NCBI GenBank assembly: GCA_028724265.1
Contig: JAQYDG010000001.1
Span: forward strand, 62,001 to 126,000
Origin: Actinomycetaceae bacterium
GTDB taxonomy: Bacteria > Actinomycetota > Actinomycetes > Actinomycetales > Actinomycetaceae
Length of the DNA: 64,000 nt
Direction: 5' to 3'
Position 1 is the stretch's first letter; each line of letters starts with the position of its first letter. This document shows, piece after piece, positions 54,583 to 63,547 of the stretch. The notes under the pieces are model-generated. The model was not told where the DNA came from, did not search any database, and saw only the letters and a list, made by a program, of their open reading frames with translations. Both the position numbers and the translations under genes were made by a program.

Positions 54583-54922
54583 GCCTGTGGGTGCGCGTGT
54601 AACCGAGGATCACACGGAACCCCGGATGCACGCGCGCAATCGCGAATATGCGTACAGCTTACGCGACCGCGTTCGCATCGAGCAGCCAATAAACCGGTCA
54701 GAAAGCTGATCCAGCCAATCAACCGGGATTCCACTAAGCAAGCGTGTCGGCCAATAAGCCGGTAAGTCGGCCAATAAACCAGCCATCAGATGAGCCGCTT
54801 AGGTGGTTCAGCCGGTCAGTCACGAGGCTAGTGGGTCGGCTCAGCCTATGAATCGGTTCAGCTATAAGCCGGTTTTCTGCAGCGACGCTTGCCAAGAACT
54901 TCCTCTCCAGCCAGAGCCTTCC
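54583..54922. repeat. Intergenic region with GCCAATAAACCGGT-type repeats
   Basis: The 340 bp between the convergent ychF and ptsI genes contain four copies of a 14-mer: GCCAATAAACCGGT (54685), GCCAATCAACCGGG (54714), GCCAATAAGCCGGT (54750) and GCCAATAAACCAGC (54770). They are followed by scattered GGTTCAGC elements to about 54880. No gene or clear terminator is seen. Confidence 0.75.
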
Positions 54923-56602
54923 TTACAGTAGATCCCATATCCGGGGGTTCACATGTGTGAGTACCGAATCGTGCGCTGCGTGAGCCGTTGGCGCTTCGGT
55001 AGCGATCTGCGCCAGATACGTCAGCTCTGCCATCGAGTGCATCTTCAACGCCTCGCGTACCGCCGGGATTTTCGTCGGTGCCATGGAGAGGGACTGCACA
55101 CCCAGTCCTACCAGGACCAGTGCGAGTAGCGGATCGCCGCCAGACTCGCCGCAGACGCCTAGATGCGTGTTGGTGTCCTGAGCTCCCTGGCAGGCACGTG
55201 CCACCATGTTGAGAACTCCTGGCTGCCACGGATCGAGGAGACTCGCCAGTTCGCCGTCGAGCCGATCCGATGCCATGGTGTACTGTGCGAGGTCGTTTGT
55301 GCCCAGCGATGCAAAGTCAGCGTTTTTCAGCACGTGGCGTGCTTCGATTGCGGCGGCAGGAACCTCAACCATCACTCCCGCGTGTGCGAGCCCGGCGTCA
55401 TGTGCGGCTGTGACGAAGTTGTCGGCTTCTTCCTGGGTGGCAATCATCGGCGCCATCACCCACACGGGTGCGGACGTTTCTGCCTGTGCACGAGCCAGAG
55501 CCTTCAGCTGGGTGTTCAACAGGTCGGGGATACGCTCAGCGAGGCGATAACCGCGCTTGCCTAGGGCTGGATTCGCTTCTTTCCCGAGATCCGCGAACGC
55601 TAACGGCTTGTCTGCGCCCGCGTCAAGAGTGCGCACAACAACCTTTCGCGGTTCCATCACCTTGAAGACGCTCAGATACGTTGTGTACTGTTCCTCTTCG
55701 CTGGGCGCGCTCGATCGACCGAGGTACAGAAACTCGGTGCGAAAGAGCCCGATGCCGGCAACGTCGAGTTTCGCCGCAGCGCGCGCATCGTCTGGTGTAC
55801 CGATGTTAGCGAGCAACTCAACCTCATGCCCATCTGCTGTTGTGCCTGGGCCGGAGGAATGACTCAGCAGTGCATCGCGGCGGTTCGCTCGCTCTATGAG
55901 TTCGTGAGCTTCCTGCTCGCTCGGGTCAATAATCACGTCTCCGCTGCCGCCGTCCACGGCGAGCGATGTGGCTCCGTCGAGGGAGCCGAGGATACCTTTC
56001 ACCTGAATGACCGCTGGAATTCCGCGCATCGCGGCCAAGATCGCAGTATGTCCAAGCACTCCACCGGCTTGAGTCACGATGGCGAGCACGCGTGACGCGT
56101 CCAGCGACGCGGTATCTGCGGGTGAAAGGTCGTCAGCAACCAGCACCACTGGCTCCTTGAGCTGAGGAACACCGGGTTCAGGCGCACCGCGCAGCAGAGC
56201 GATAACGCGATCCCGTACATCGTAGAGGTCTGGCACGCGTTGAGCCATATACCCGCCGAGTTTCCGAAGCGTGTCTGCAGAATTCTCCACGGCCACATGC
56301 ACAGCGTGCGTGACGCCGTACCCGGCTTCCAACGACTTTTTTACAGACTTCAGCAGACTCTTGTCTTTAGCGAGCATGGCCGTTGCATTCAACACGTCGC
56401 GCATGTCGCCCTCAGCATCGTTGGCACGCGACTGCAGCCTTGCGGATACCTCGTTCATGGCTGCTTTCACGGTGTCCAGGTCTGCATCAGGATTGCTTGA
56501 TCCCGGTTCGTTCGGATCCCACGTTGGCGCCGGCTGTACGCGCAGGAATGCACCGGAAGCTGAACCTTGAGATACGGAGATTCCGTGCAGCTGCGTGCTC
56601 AT
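54923..56602 (-). CDS. ptsI: Phosphoenolpyruvate-protein phosphotransferase (Enzyme I)
   Basis: Enzyme I of the sugar PTS moves phosphate from PEP to HPr. The 559-residue protein has phospho-His185 in the GGVLGHTAILAAMRGIPAVI region, where the more common sequence has Ser before the His. The C-terminal PEP-binding barrel shows GIGLFRTEFLYLGRSSAPSE, VVRTLDAGADKP, PALGKRGYRLA, MVEVPAAAIE, SLGTNDLAQY and CGESGGDPLLA. The ATG at 56602 overlaps the ptsH stop by 4 bp (ATGA). It serves the adjacent fructose transporter. Confidence 0.95.
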   Translation of the reverse strand: MSTQLHGISVSQGSASGAFLRVQPAPTWDPNEPGSSNPDADLDTVKAAMNEVSARLQSRANDAEGDMRDVLNATAMLAKDKSLLKSVKKSLEAGYGVTHAVHVAVENSADTLRKLGGYMAQRVPDLYDVRDRVIALLRGAPEPGVPQLKEPVVLVADDLSPADTASLDASRVLAIVTQAGGVLGHTAILAAMRGIPAVIQVKGILGSLDGATSLAVDGGSGDVIIDPSEQEAHELIERANRRDALLSHSSGPGTTADGHEVELLANIGTPDDARAAAKLDVAGIGLFRTEFLYLGRSSAPSEEEQYTTYLSVFKVMEPRKVVVRTLDAGADKPLAFADLGKEANPALGKRGYRLAERIPDLLNTQLKALARAQAETSAPVWVMAPMIATQEEADNFVTAAHDAGLAHAGVMVEVPAAAIEARHVLKNADFASLGTNDLAQYTMASDRLDGELASLLDPWQPGVLNMVARACQGAQDTNTHLGVCGESGGDPLLALVLVGLGVQSLSMAPTKIPAVREALKMHSMAELTYLAQIATEAPTAHAAHDSVLTHVNPRIWDLL

Positions 56603-56865
56603 TCGGCATCCCAATCGGTTTGAAGCACTGTGACGAGGTTGTCGAGCACATCGCCTGCGGCATCGTCGTCGGTGGAGATCGTGACAGTATCGCCGTGAGC
56701 TGCACCCAACGACATCACTTCCAGGATTGACGATGCATCGGCAGACTCACCATCGAGTGTGATCGTCACGTCCGTCCCGGATTCGTCTACAGCATTGACG
56801 AAGATGGAGGCTGGGCGAGCGTGGAGGCCGACTGTGGCAGCGATTGTTGCGGTGCGGGAAATCAT
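56599..56865 (-). CDS. ptsH: Phosphocarrier protein HPr
   Basis: An 88-residue HPr. The phosphorylation site is His15 in TVGLHARPAS. The regulatory Ser46 lies in ASSILEVMSLGAAHGD, the position phosphorylated by HPr kinase in Firmicutes. Start ATG after GAAAAGGAG-like bases on the minus strand. It forms an operon with ptsI and is divergent from the deoR-fruK-fruA operon, so the whole fructose PTS is encoded together. Confidence 0.96.
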   Translation of the reverse strand: MISRTATIAATVGLHARPASIFVNAVDESGTDVTITLDGESADASSILEVMSLGAAHGDTVTISTDDDAAGDVLDNLVTVLQTDWDAE

Positions 56866-57177
56866 GAGTTCTCCTTTGAAACAGTGAATGATTCGTGCTC
56901 CTGAGTGTGGCGACGGTTTGATGCAGCGGCAGGTGGCTTTGCCTGATCGCTTTGCCAGATAGCCCTGATCGTTCTGCCAGATAACGTTGTCCGATTATCT
57001 CGCCCGATCACCGTGCCGTACTCACAGAGGCAATAGCACCAGTGTAAAACAAAACAAACAGACATGAAACCATGTTGTATTAGTTTTGGTTATTTGTATA
57101 CTAGTGGTTAATCATCCTCGTTGGCAGGGGCTCGTGGATGAACGAGTAACGCTGGGTGTGGTCGTGAGGAGGCATGT
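56866..57177. promoter_or_regulatory. Divergent control region of ptsHI and the fru operon
   Basis: About 310 bp without a gene. A good rightward promoter is TTGTAT (57075-57080), a 16-bp spacer, and TATACT (57097-57102). Around it are A/T-rich inverted elements, including AACCA (near 57069) and TGGTT (near 57087), that could bind the DeoR-type regulator. A GCCAGATA direct repeat occurs near 56953 and 56977. GAGGAGG (57166-57172) is the deoR Shine-Dalgarno. Confidence 0.6.
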
Positions 57178-57936
57178 ATGTATGCCCAACAGCGTCAAAA
57201 ACTGATTCTCGAACGGATCGAAAGCGCAGGACGCGCTGCTGTGAGCGAGCTTGCTGCAGATTTTGAGCTCACACCCGAAACAATACGACGTGATCTGTCC
57301 GCGCTTGCAGAGGCTGGGCTGGTGGAGCGTGTACATGGAGGCGCGGTCGCACACCGTACGGTTGTGGTGGAACCCGATGTCGATACTCGTCACCAATCGA
57401 ATATGCAATCGAAACAGCGTATTGCTGAGGCTGTTGCTGCCATGATCGATCATCGTGGATTGGCCAGCGTCATTCTGGATGCTGGAACAACAACGGGACT
57501 CGTGGCAATGCGGCTTTCGTCCAAGGTGAGCGCCGTGATCACAAACGATCCCGCGATCGTTCGTTCGGCGGCGCAGAGTGGAGTTCCTAGTTACATCCTG
57601 CCAGGACGGCTCAGGAAAGTGACGCTGGCTGCGGTCGGCTCCGACACGGTGGACGCGATTCAGGCCTTGCATGCAGATGTCTGTGTGATGGGGGCCAACG
57701 GCATGACGGCTCACGGCTTTACAACCCCAGATCCGGAGGAAGCGTCGGTGAAGAGGGCTTTTGTGCATGCGGCACAGCTGCGCATTGTTGCTGCCGATTC
57801 GACGAAGGCGGGCGTGATCGCTCTCCGTACTTTCGCCGCGCTGGAGGATATTGACGTGGTTGTGACGGACGCGGGGCTACCGCACGAATTGCGCGCTGCA
57901 TTCGAGGACGCGGGAATCGACGTTGTGATTGCATGA
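57178..57936 (+). CDS. DeoR family transcriptional regulator (fructose operon)
   Basis: A 252-residue repressor. The N-terminal winged helix is typical: RQKLILERIESAGRAAVSEL, then FELTPETIRRDLSALAEAGL and VERVHGGAV. The C-terminal sugar-phosphate-sensing domain has ILDAGTTTGLVAMRL and VMGANGMTAHGFTTPDPEEA. It probably responds to fructose-1-phosphate or fructose-1,6-bisphosphate, because fruK and fruA follow. ATG with GAGGAGG 5 bp upstream. Confidence 0.9.
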   Translation: MYAQQRQKLILERIESAGRAAVSELAADFELTPETIRRDLSALAEAGLVERVHGGAVAHRTVVVEPDVDTRHQSNMQSKQRIAEAVAAMIDHRGLASVILDAGTTTGLVAMRLSSKVSAVITNDPAIVRSAAQSGVPSYILPGRLRKVTLAAVGSDTVDAIQALHADVCVMGANGMTAHGFTTPDPEEASVKRAFVHAAQLRIVAADSTKAGVIALRTFAALEDIDVVVTDAGLPHELRAAFEDAGIDVVIA

Positions 57937-57949
57937 AACCTTTGTAGTT

Positions 57950-58075
57950 GGAAGCCGTGAATGTGTGGTGGAAAGCCAGGACGAGGAAACCGTGAATAGG
58001 AAGTCACGAAACTGGGCGAATCGGATCTGGTCGGTCAAGGGACTCTGGTCGGTGGAGGCTCAGTAAGGACTCGGT
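57950..58075 (+). repeat. Degenerate repeats between deoR and fruK
   Basis: GGAAGCCGTGAAT (57950-57962) recurs as GGAAACCGTGAAT (57985-57997). From about 58021 on, three variants of a GGA-TCTGGTCGGT unit follow. The region has no gene and links two genes of one operon. Confidence 0.6.
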
Positions 58076-58137
58076 CGCGGTGGGGCATGGAAAGTTGGCT
58101 TACCGAAAGTGGGCTTATGGAAAGAGGGAAACAACAG

Positions 58138-59256
58138 GTGATTATTACAGGCACGCCGAACCCGTCATTTGATCGGACGGCACAGTTGCGTCACCAACTG
58201 GAGGTGGGCGGAGTCAATCGAATAACGCATCTGTCCACACAGCCCGGAGGCAAAGGGGTCAACGTGTCGACTGCGGTTGCCCATGCCGGTATTCGGACGC
58301 TGGCGCTATTCCCTGACTCAACAGACCGCGCCTACACGCACATGGTTGAGGCTCTTGGGGTGGCTTGCGATCCTAGCTCTGCTCCTGCAACGCCGCGCAT
58401 TAACACTGCGCTGATCGGCGGTGGTGTGACCACGAAAGTCAATGAATCCGGCCCCGTGTATCGACCTACAGATGTGAGGGACTTCGAGCAGAAACTACTC
58501 GATGCACTGTCGGCGGCTATGGCCGATACGCGCGAGGGCATGAACATCGATGACAAGGGCGTTGATGACATGGACGTTGACCATTCACCCGCCTCGGATC
58601 CCGTGGACCCTGCCCACAGTTCGAGGCCTGCTCATGGCTCTGAGCCTGTTCACAGGCGGCACGGTGACGTTTCAGTCATGGTGGGAGGCTCCCTCGGCCC
58701 AGGATTCCCTGTTGACGAGTATGTGCGTTTGTGCGAGATAGCCCATGCGCGGGGAGTGTGGATTGGGGTAGATACGGCGGACGAACCACTTGCCGAACTC
58801 TCGGCGAACCTTGAGCGCGCGCGGCCAGACTTCATGAAACCCAACGCTGAGGAGCTCGGGCAAATCGTGGGTGTGGATGGGCGCATCTTGGAAGAATCTG
58901 CCACGCGTGGGGATCTCGGTGGCGTGGTGAGGGCTGCGCGCGCTCTGCGCGGGCGCGGCGTGCCCGAGGTCATGGTCACGCTTGGGGGCGCCGGCGCCTT
59001 GCTGTCAACAGCCGACGGCACATGGTATGCGCCGCCGGTGGAGGTTCAGGTGCTCTCCACGGTTGGCGCCGGCGATTCCTCGGTTGCGGGGTATCTGATC
59101 GCGCGCGCCGCGGGGGCAGGCGCTGCCGAGCGCCTGCGGTTCGCCGCTGCGTACGGCACGGCGGCTGTCGGACTTCCGGGAACGACGATTCCGAAGCCGG
59201 AGGACGTCCACCCTGAAGCGGTGAGGGTGCGACGCCTTCCTGACGACGATCTGTGA
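58138..59256 (+). CDS. fruK: 1-phosphofructokinase
   Basis: PfkB-family kinase converting fructose-1-phosphate to fructose-1,6-bisphosphate, about 372 residues. N-terminal block VIITGTPNPSFDRTAQL, then LSTQPGGKGVNVSTAVAHAG, FMKPNAEELGQIVG, and the C-terminal VGAGDSSVAGYLIA with an intact GAGD anion hole. An insert of about 45 Asp/His/Pro-rich residues (about 130-175) interrupts the region before VSVMVGGSLGPG. The GTG at 58138 is chosen because the family starts at that point and AGAGGG precedes it; the frame is open from ATG 58087. fruA follows 63 bp later. Confidence 0.9.
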   Translation: MIITGTPNPSFDRTAQLRHQLEVGGVNRITHLSTQPGGKGVNVSTAVAHAGIRTLALFPDSTDRAYTHMVEALGVACDPSSAPATPRINTALIGGGVTTKVNESGPVYRPTDVRDFEQKLLDALSAAMADTREGMNIDDKGVDDMDVDHSPASDPVDPAHSSRPAHGSEPVHRRHGDVSVMVGGSLGPGFPVDEYVRLCEIAHARGVWIGVDTADEPLAELSANLERARPDFMKPNAEELGQIVGVDGRILEESATRGDLGGVVRAARALRGRGVPEVMVTLGGAGALLSTADGTWYAPPVEVQVLSTVGAGDSSVAGYLIARAAGAGAAERLRFAAAYGTAAVGLPGTTIPKPEDVHPEAVRVRRLPDDDL

Positions 59257-59293
59257 GTAACGTCTGCATCTTCATCTGTCAGTCAAGTCTGCA
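59249..59293 (+). repeat. 20-bp near-duplicate around the fruK stop codon
   Basis: ATCTGTGAGTAACGTCTGCA (59249-59268), which includes the fruK TGA, is copied as ATCTGTCAGTCAAGTCTGCA (59274-59293), 17 of 20 bases identical, 25 bp apart. The second copy lies just before the fruA Shine-Dalgarno. Confidence 0.8.
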
Positions 59294-59319
59294 GAACGAA
59301 ACGAGAAGAAAGAACAACG

Positions 59320-61404
59320 ATGTCTGAACAATTCTCTGAACATCTCATAACGCCCGAGCTGGTTGAGCTCGGCAAACGAATTGATGGCGACAAGTATGCT
59401 GCAATCCATGAAGTTGCCCGGCTGATTGGTGCGTCAGGCAGGGCGGATGCCGATGGCCTTGAGGCTGCAATGGTCGCCCGTGAAAAGCAGTTTGTGACGG
59501 GACTTCCGGGAGGGATAGCGATTCCACATGCGCGCACTGATGCGGTCACGCAGCCGGCGCTCGGCGTGCTTCACCTTGAGGATCCCATCGATTTCGGCGC
59601 TAAGGATGGTCCGGCTGACCTGATTATCGGCATTGCGGGTCCACATGAGGAGGGCAGTACACATACGAAGCTGCTGGCTCGTCTGGCGCGTGCCTTGATG
59701 AAACAAGGCTTTACTGCCAAGCTTCGTGCAGCGGCAACCCAAGAAGAGGTTGTGGCATTAGTGACGGAGGCTGTGGAAGGAAAGAAAGCGCCGGCAGGTG
59801 GTGGGAAGGATGCTCAGCTGCCGTCCCTCGTCGCTGTCACGAACTGTGCCACAGGTATTGCACATACGTATATGGCTGCGCAGGCTCTTGAGCAAGCTGC
59901 GCAGAAACGCGGTGTCGATATTCACGTCGAAACTCAAGGTTCTGGCGGCATCAATCCGATTACGGATGAGGAGCTTGCCAAGGCGGGTGCGGTTATTTTG
60001 GCGCACGATGTTGCAGTGCTCAACCGTGAGCGTTTCGATGGTATGCCGATCGTGGAATCCGGGGTTAACAGGCCGATATCTGACGCCGAAGCCATGATCG
60101 ACGAGGCTCTTGCCATTGCGAAGAGTCCCGCAGAGATTGCGGCGTCGCGCTCGGTATCTGGCGAGCCTGTTCCTGCTGGCTCCGCTGCTTCATCTGATGG
60201 ATCCGCATCGTCCTCCACACTAGGCTCGTCAGCGCAGGCTTCGGGTGCGAAGCTCTCGTTCTCCCGCCGTATTCAGCAGGCCTTGTTGACGGGTGTGTCG
60301 TATATGATTCCTTTCGTCGCAGCCGGTGGCTTATTGACGGCCTTAGGTTTCCTCTTTGGCGGCTACACGATCACCTATGTTGCCGGCGATATTGCGTCGA
60401 AGAATTCGTTGGTCAATTTACCGGATATTGCATCTGTGTTTGCTGCTGCTGGTGCCGCGCCGCATGTGTTGTTTGGCATGCCCCTCAACGCGTATTTAGG
60501 AGCTATTTTTGTGACGGTCGGCGGTATTGCGATGGGCTTCCTCGTGGCGGCGCTTTCCGGCTATATTGCCTATGCGCTTGCCGGACGCCCAGGTATTGCG
60601 CCAGGTTTCGTAGGCGGAGCGATCTCTGTTGCTATCGGTGCCGGTTTTATTGGCGGCCTTGTGACGGGCATTCTAGCTGGTGTGGTTGCCGGGTGGTTGG
60701 CGAGGATCAAAGCTGCGCGCTGGCTGCAGGGGCTGATGCCCGTCGTGATCAATCCTCTGGTGAGCACGTTGATCGTCGGAGGCTTGATGTATATGGTTTT
60801 CGGGCGTCCTTTGGCGGCGATAATGACGAGTCTGCAGAACGTGTTGAACGGAATGACGGGATCCTCCCAAATCATTCTCGGCATTATCCTCGGTCTGATG
60901 ATGTGCTTTGACCTCGGCGGTCCGGTGAATAAGGCTGCGTATCTCTTTGCCACGGCTGGCCTTGCAGCGAACACAACGGCGTCGTGGCAGATCATGGCGG
61001 CAGTGATGGCCTCTGGTATGGTGCCGCCTGTGGCGATGGCACTCTCTACCGTGGTGCGTCCCAAGCTTTACACGGATTCAGAGCGTGAGAATGGTACGGC
61101 CGGCTGGCTGCTCGGTCTCTCATTTATCTCCGAAGGTGCTATTCCCTTTGCCGCCGCGGATCCATTCCGCGTCATTCCTTCGATGATGGCTGGCGGCGCC
61201 GTCACTGGGGCTCTGACGATGGCTCTGCATGTGGGATCGCACGCACCGCACGGTGGCATTTTCGTGTTCTTTGCAATCGACAACTTTGTGGGATTCCTCG
61301 GCGCGATTGCGATCGGTACGCTGGTCTCGGCTGCGCTTGTCACAGCGTTGAAGCAGGGTGCAGCGCGCAAGGCCTCGTCGATGGAAGTTGCGGCGCGTGG
61401 GTAG
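59320..61404 (+). CDS. fruA: Fructose-specific PTS enzyme IIABC
   Basis: Membrane transporter that imports fructose as fructose-1-phosphate, 694 residues. Domain IIA (1-150) has phospho-His70 in IAIPHARTD. Domain IIB (about 168-270) has phospho-Cys176 in VTNCATGIAHTYMAAQAL. A Ser-rich linker (about 275-310) joins the IIC membrane domain (about 320-690), which shows GVSYMIPFVAAGGLLTALGF, DLGGPVNKAAYLFA and the GAIPFAAADPFRVIPSMM region. The start follows GAGAAGAAAG. It is the last gene of the deoR-fruK-fruA operon. Confidence 0.95.
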   Translation: MSEQFSEHLITPELVELGKRIDGDKYAAIHEVARLIGASGRADADGLEAAMVAREKQFVTGLPGGIAIPHARTDAVTQPALGVLHLEDPIDFGAKDGPADLIIGIAGPHEEGSTHTKLLARLARALMKQGFTAKLRAAATQEEVVALVTEAVEGKKAPAGGGKDAQLPSLVAVTNCATGIAHTYMAAQALEQAAQKRGVDIHVETQGSGGINPITDEELAKAGAVILAHDVAVLNRERFDGMPIVESGVNRPISDAEAMIDEALAIAKSPAEIAASRSVSGEPVPAGSAASSDGSASSSTLGSSAQASGAKLSFSRRIQQALLTGVSYMIPFVAAGGLLTALGFLFGGYTITYVAGDIASKNSLVNLPDIASVFAAAGAAPHVLFGMPLNAYLGAIFVTVGGIAMGFLVAALSGYIAYALAGRPGIAPGFVGGAISVAIGAGFIGGLVTGILAGVVAGWLARIKAARWLQGLMPVVINPLVSTLIVGGLMYMVFGRPLAAIMTSLQNVLNGMTGSSQIILGIILGLMMCFDLGGPVNKAAYLFATAGLAANTTASWQIMAAVMASGMVPPVAMALSTVVRPKLYTDSERENGTAGWLLGLSFISEGAIPFAAADPFRVIPSMMAGGAVTGALTMALHVGSHAPHGGIFVFFAIDNFVGFLGAIAIGTLVSAALVTALKQGAARKASSMEVAARG

Positions 61405-61477
61405 AACACAAGACTGAGACACGACGTTGGCAGAACACGAAAGCTGTTGACAAAAGCACGAAAGCCGTTGACACAAG
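61400..61477 (+). repeat. Stop-region copy after fruA and 21-bp tandem repeat with TTGACA
   Basis: GGTAGAACAC with the fruA stop (61400-61409) is echoed as GGCAGAACAC at 61429-61438. Next, CACGAAAGCTGTTGACAAAAG (61436-61456) is followed immediately by a copy (61457-61477) differing at two bases. Each copy contains TTGACA, an ideal -35 hexamer, at 61446 and 61468. A TTGATCAA palindrome and a GTTTACC half-site follow before the ugpA-like gene, so this is probably its control region. Confidence 0.75.
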
Positions 61478-61555
61478 GTTGTTGATCAAGATCGTTTACC
61501 AGACCTTAACACAAACTGTGCAGTTCGCCTTACACGCTCATGCAAGTATTGCGTC

Positions 61556-62575
61556 GTGACTGTGAAGAAAGATGCTCAATCTGCCCTGGTCGATGTGGAA
61601 GTGGGTGAACCCCAGCGCCGCGATACACCAGGGCAGGTTCCATCGCAGGCAGAATTCGCAGTGCCGTCACGATGGGCAAGATTCAAAGAATCGCTGAGGC
61701 TGGCTGACCGGCACTCGTGGCGTGTTGCGCTGTTGCTCCTTGCGCCAAACGTGATTTTGCTGGTCGTTTTTGTCTATCGACCGCTGATAGATAATATCAG
61801 GCTCTCGTTTACCAATTGGAATATTTCATCTCCCTCTGCTGACTGGGTCGGTCTGGCGAACTACGAACGGTATTTCAGCAGTGCCAGTAGCCGAACTATT
61901 CTATGGAATACCGTCATTTTCACGGCGGCAACGGTGGTCGGCGCCATGATTTTAGGGCTTATTATGGCTCTCGTTCTGGATCAGAAACTGCGGGGACGCA
62001 ACGTAGTTCGCTCCATTGTGTTTGCGCCCTATATTATTTCTGGTGCTGCAGTTGGCATCGCTTTTCAGTTTATTTTTGAACCGACTTTCGGTCTCATCGC
62101 CGATATCGGGCGTCGCAATGGTTTCACGACGCCAAATTTTTACCAGGAACCTCACTGGGCTCTTTTCATGGTGATCGTCACCTACATCTGGAAAACGTTT
62201 GGCTACGCATTCGTCATCTATTTGGCTGCGCTTCAGGGAAGGCGCCTGGATTTAGATGAGGCTGCTCAGATCGATGGTGCGTCGCCTGCCAAGCATCTGT
62301 TTAAGGTTGTGCTTCCTCAGCTGCGGCCCACAACATTCTTTCTCTCGATTACGATGTTGCTTTCCTCGATGCAGGTATTCGATCTGATTAATGTGATGAC
62401 GCGCGGCGGCCCGGAGGGGATCGGCACCACAACGATGGTGTATCAGATCTATCAAGAGACATTCATGAATGCCTCCGCAGGCTATGGAGCTACGGTAGCG
62501 ACGGTCTTGTTCGTTATTCTGCTCGCGGTGACCTTGCTGCAGGTGCGTGCGATGCAGAAAGGAGAGCAACGGTGA
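61556..62575 (+). CDS. Carbohydrate/glycerol-3-phosphate ABC transporter permease (UgpA-like)
   Basis: First permease of a CUT1-type importer, 339 residues. A polar arm of about 55 residues precedes six helices, the first being VALLLLAPNVILLVVFVYRP. The family loop FTNWNISSPSADWVGLANYE and the EAA loop DEAAQIDGASPAKHLFKVVLP are clear. Its GTG at 61556 has no obvious Shine-Dalgarno. Its stop overlaps the next permease gene by 4 bp. UgpA similarity is from overall sequence feel; the substrate could be another sugar. Confidence 0.87.
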   Translation: MTVKKDAQSALVDVEVGEPQRRDTPGQVPSQAEFAVPSRWARFKESLRLADRHSWRVALLLLAPNVILLVVFVYRPLIDNIRLSFTNWNISSPSADWVGLANYERYFSSASSRTILWNTVIFTAATVVGAMILGLIMALVLDQKLRGRNVVRSIVFAPYIISGAAVGIAFQFIFEPTFGLIADIGRRNGFTTPNFYQEPHWALFMVIVTYIWKTFGYAFVIYLAALQGRRLDLDEAAQIDGASPAKHLFKVVLPQLRPTTFFLSITMLLSSMQVFDLINVMTRGGPEGIGTTTMVYQIYQETFMNASAGYGATVATVLFVILLAVTLLQVRAMQKGEQR

Positions 62576-63411
62576 ACGCCGTCGGTGCAACCTCAGCATG
62601 GCAGAAAGTACTCGGCTATGCGGTCATGATTATTGTTGGCGCTCTCGTCCTCATTCCCGTGTATTGGATCGTGCTGGCATCGGTCAAAATAAAGCCGGAT
62701 ATCTACTCTGTTCCTGCGACGTATCTTCCACATCCTGCTACGACCCAAAACTACACTGATGCGCTCAACAGCGTTCCATTAGCGCAGTATCTGCGCAACT
62801 CGGTGATCATTACGGTGTTTCTTTCGCTTATCAAGATCACCTTAGGTGTGGTGTCTGGCTTCGCTTTCTCGTTAATCAAATTTCCGGGGAGAAACATTCT
62901 CTTCATCATCGTGATTGCCACGCTGATGGTTCCAGATCAGGTGACGGTGATTTCCAACTATGCGTTGATCGCCGGCATGGGGTGGCGAAACACGTTCCAA
63001 GGAATTATTTTGCCCTTGGCGGGCACTGCTTTTGGAACGTTCCTGATGCGTAACCACTTCCTCTCGCTGCCGTCAGAAATTATCGAAGCTGCCACGATCG
63101 ACGGCGCAGGACCGCTGAAAATGCTGTGGAAAGTGGTGTTGCCCATGAGCTGGCCAACCCTCTCAGCTTTTTCGCTGATCACCGTGGTCAACGAGTGGAA
63201 TCAGTATCTGTGGCCATTCTTGATGTCCGATGACGAGAGAACGGCAAATATTCAAATTGGTCTGACTCTGATGCAGAACTCTGACGGCATGACGAACTGG
63301 GGGCCGATTATGGCCGGCACAGTGCTCTCGGTGATTCCCATGGTGATTGTGTTCCTGTTCTTGCAGAAGAACATGATCAAAGGACTCACAGCTGGTGCGG
63401 TGAAGAGTTAG
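62572..63411 (+). CDS. Carbohydrate/glycerol-3-phosphate ABC transporter permease (UgpE-like)
   Basis: Second permease, 279 residues, six helices beginning YAVMIIVGALVLIPVYWIVL. The EAA loop is IEAATIDGAGPLKMLWKVVLP, and VNEWNQYLWPFLMSDDE matches the WNQYLWP stretch of UgpE. GTG start within AAGGAGAGCAACGGTG, overlapping the first permease by 4 bp. No ATPase gene is present in the window, so either it lies beyond the edge or a shared MsiK/UgpC-type ATPase is used. Confidence 0.87.
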   Translation: MNAVGATSAWQKVLGYAVMIIVGALVLIPVYWIVLASVKIKPDIYSVPATYLPHPATTQNYTDALNSVPLAQYLRNSVIITVFLSLIKITLGVVSGFAFSLIKFPGRNILFIIVIATLMVPDQVTVISNYALIAGMGWRNTFQGIILPLAGTAFGTFLMRNHFLSLPSEIIEAATIDGAGPLKMLWKVVLPMSWPTLSAFSLITVVNEWNQYLWPFLMSDDERTANIQIGLTLMQNSDGMTNWGPIMAGTVLSVIPMVIVFLFLQKNMIKGLTAGAVKS

Positions 63412-63445
63412 CAAAGAGCTAGCTAAGAGCTAGCAAAGAGTAGGC
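63403..63445 (+). repeat. 11-bp tandem repeat covering the UgpE-like stop codon
   Basis: AAGAGTTAGCA (containing the stop TAG, 63409-63411), AAGAGCTAGCT (63414-63424), AAGAGCTAGCA (63425-63435) and a partial AAGAGTAGGC. About three and a half copies, with a TAA in frame 12 bp after the first stop. Confidence 0.85.
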
Positions 63446-63547
63446 GAACGTGATGTCCCTGTTGTGCGTGCGAGACCTTTGTGTGATCGAGTCAGTTTCT
63501 CCATGTGATCCGCACTCTGATTAGGGAATGAAGAAAGGAAAAACAAG

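Noticed and set aside
54685..54783. Possible CRISPR array
   Set aside because: Repeats are only 14 bp, imperfect and unevenly spaced, and no cas genes are nearby.
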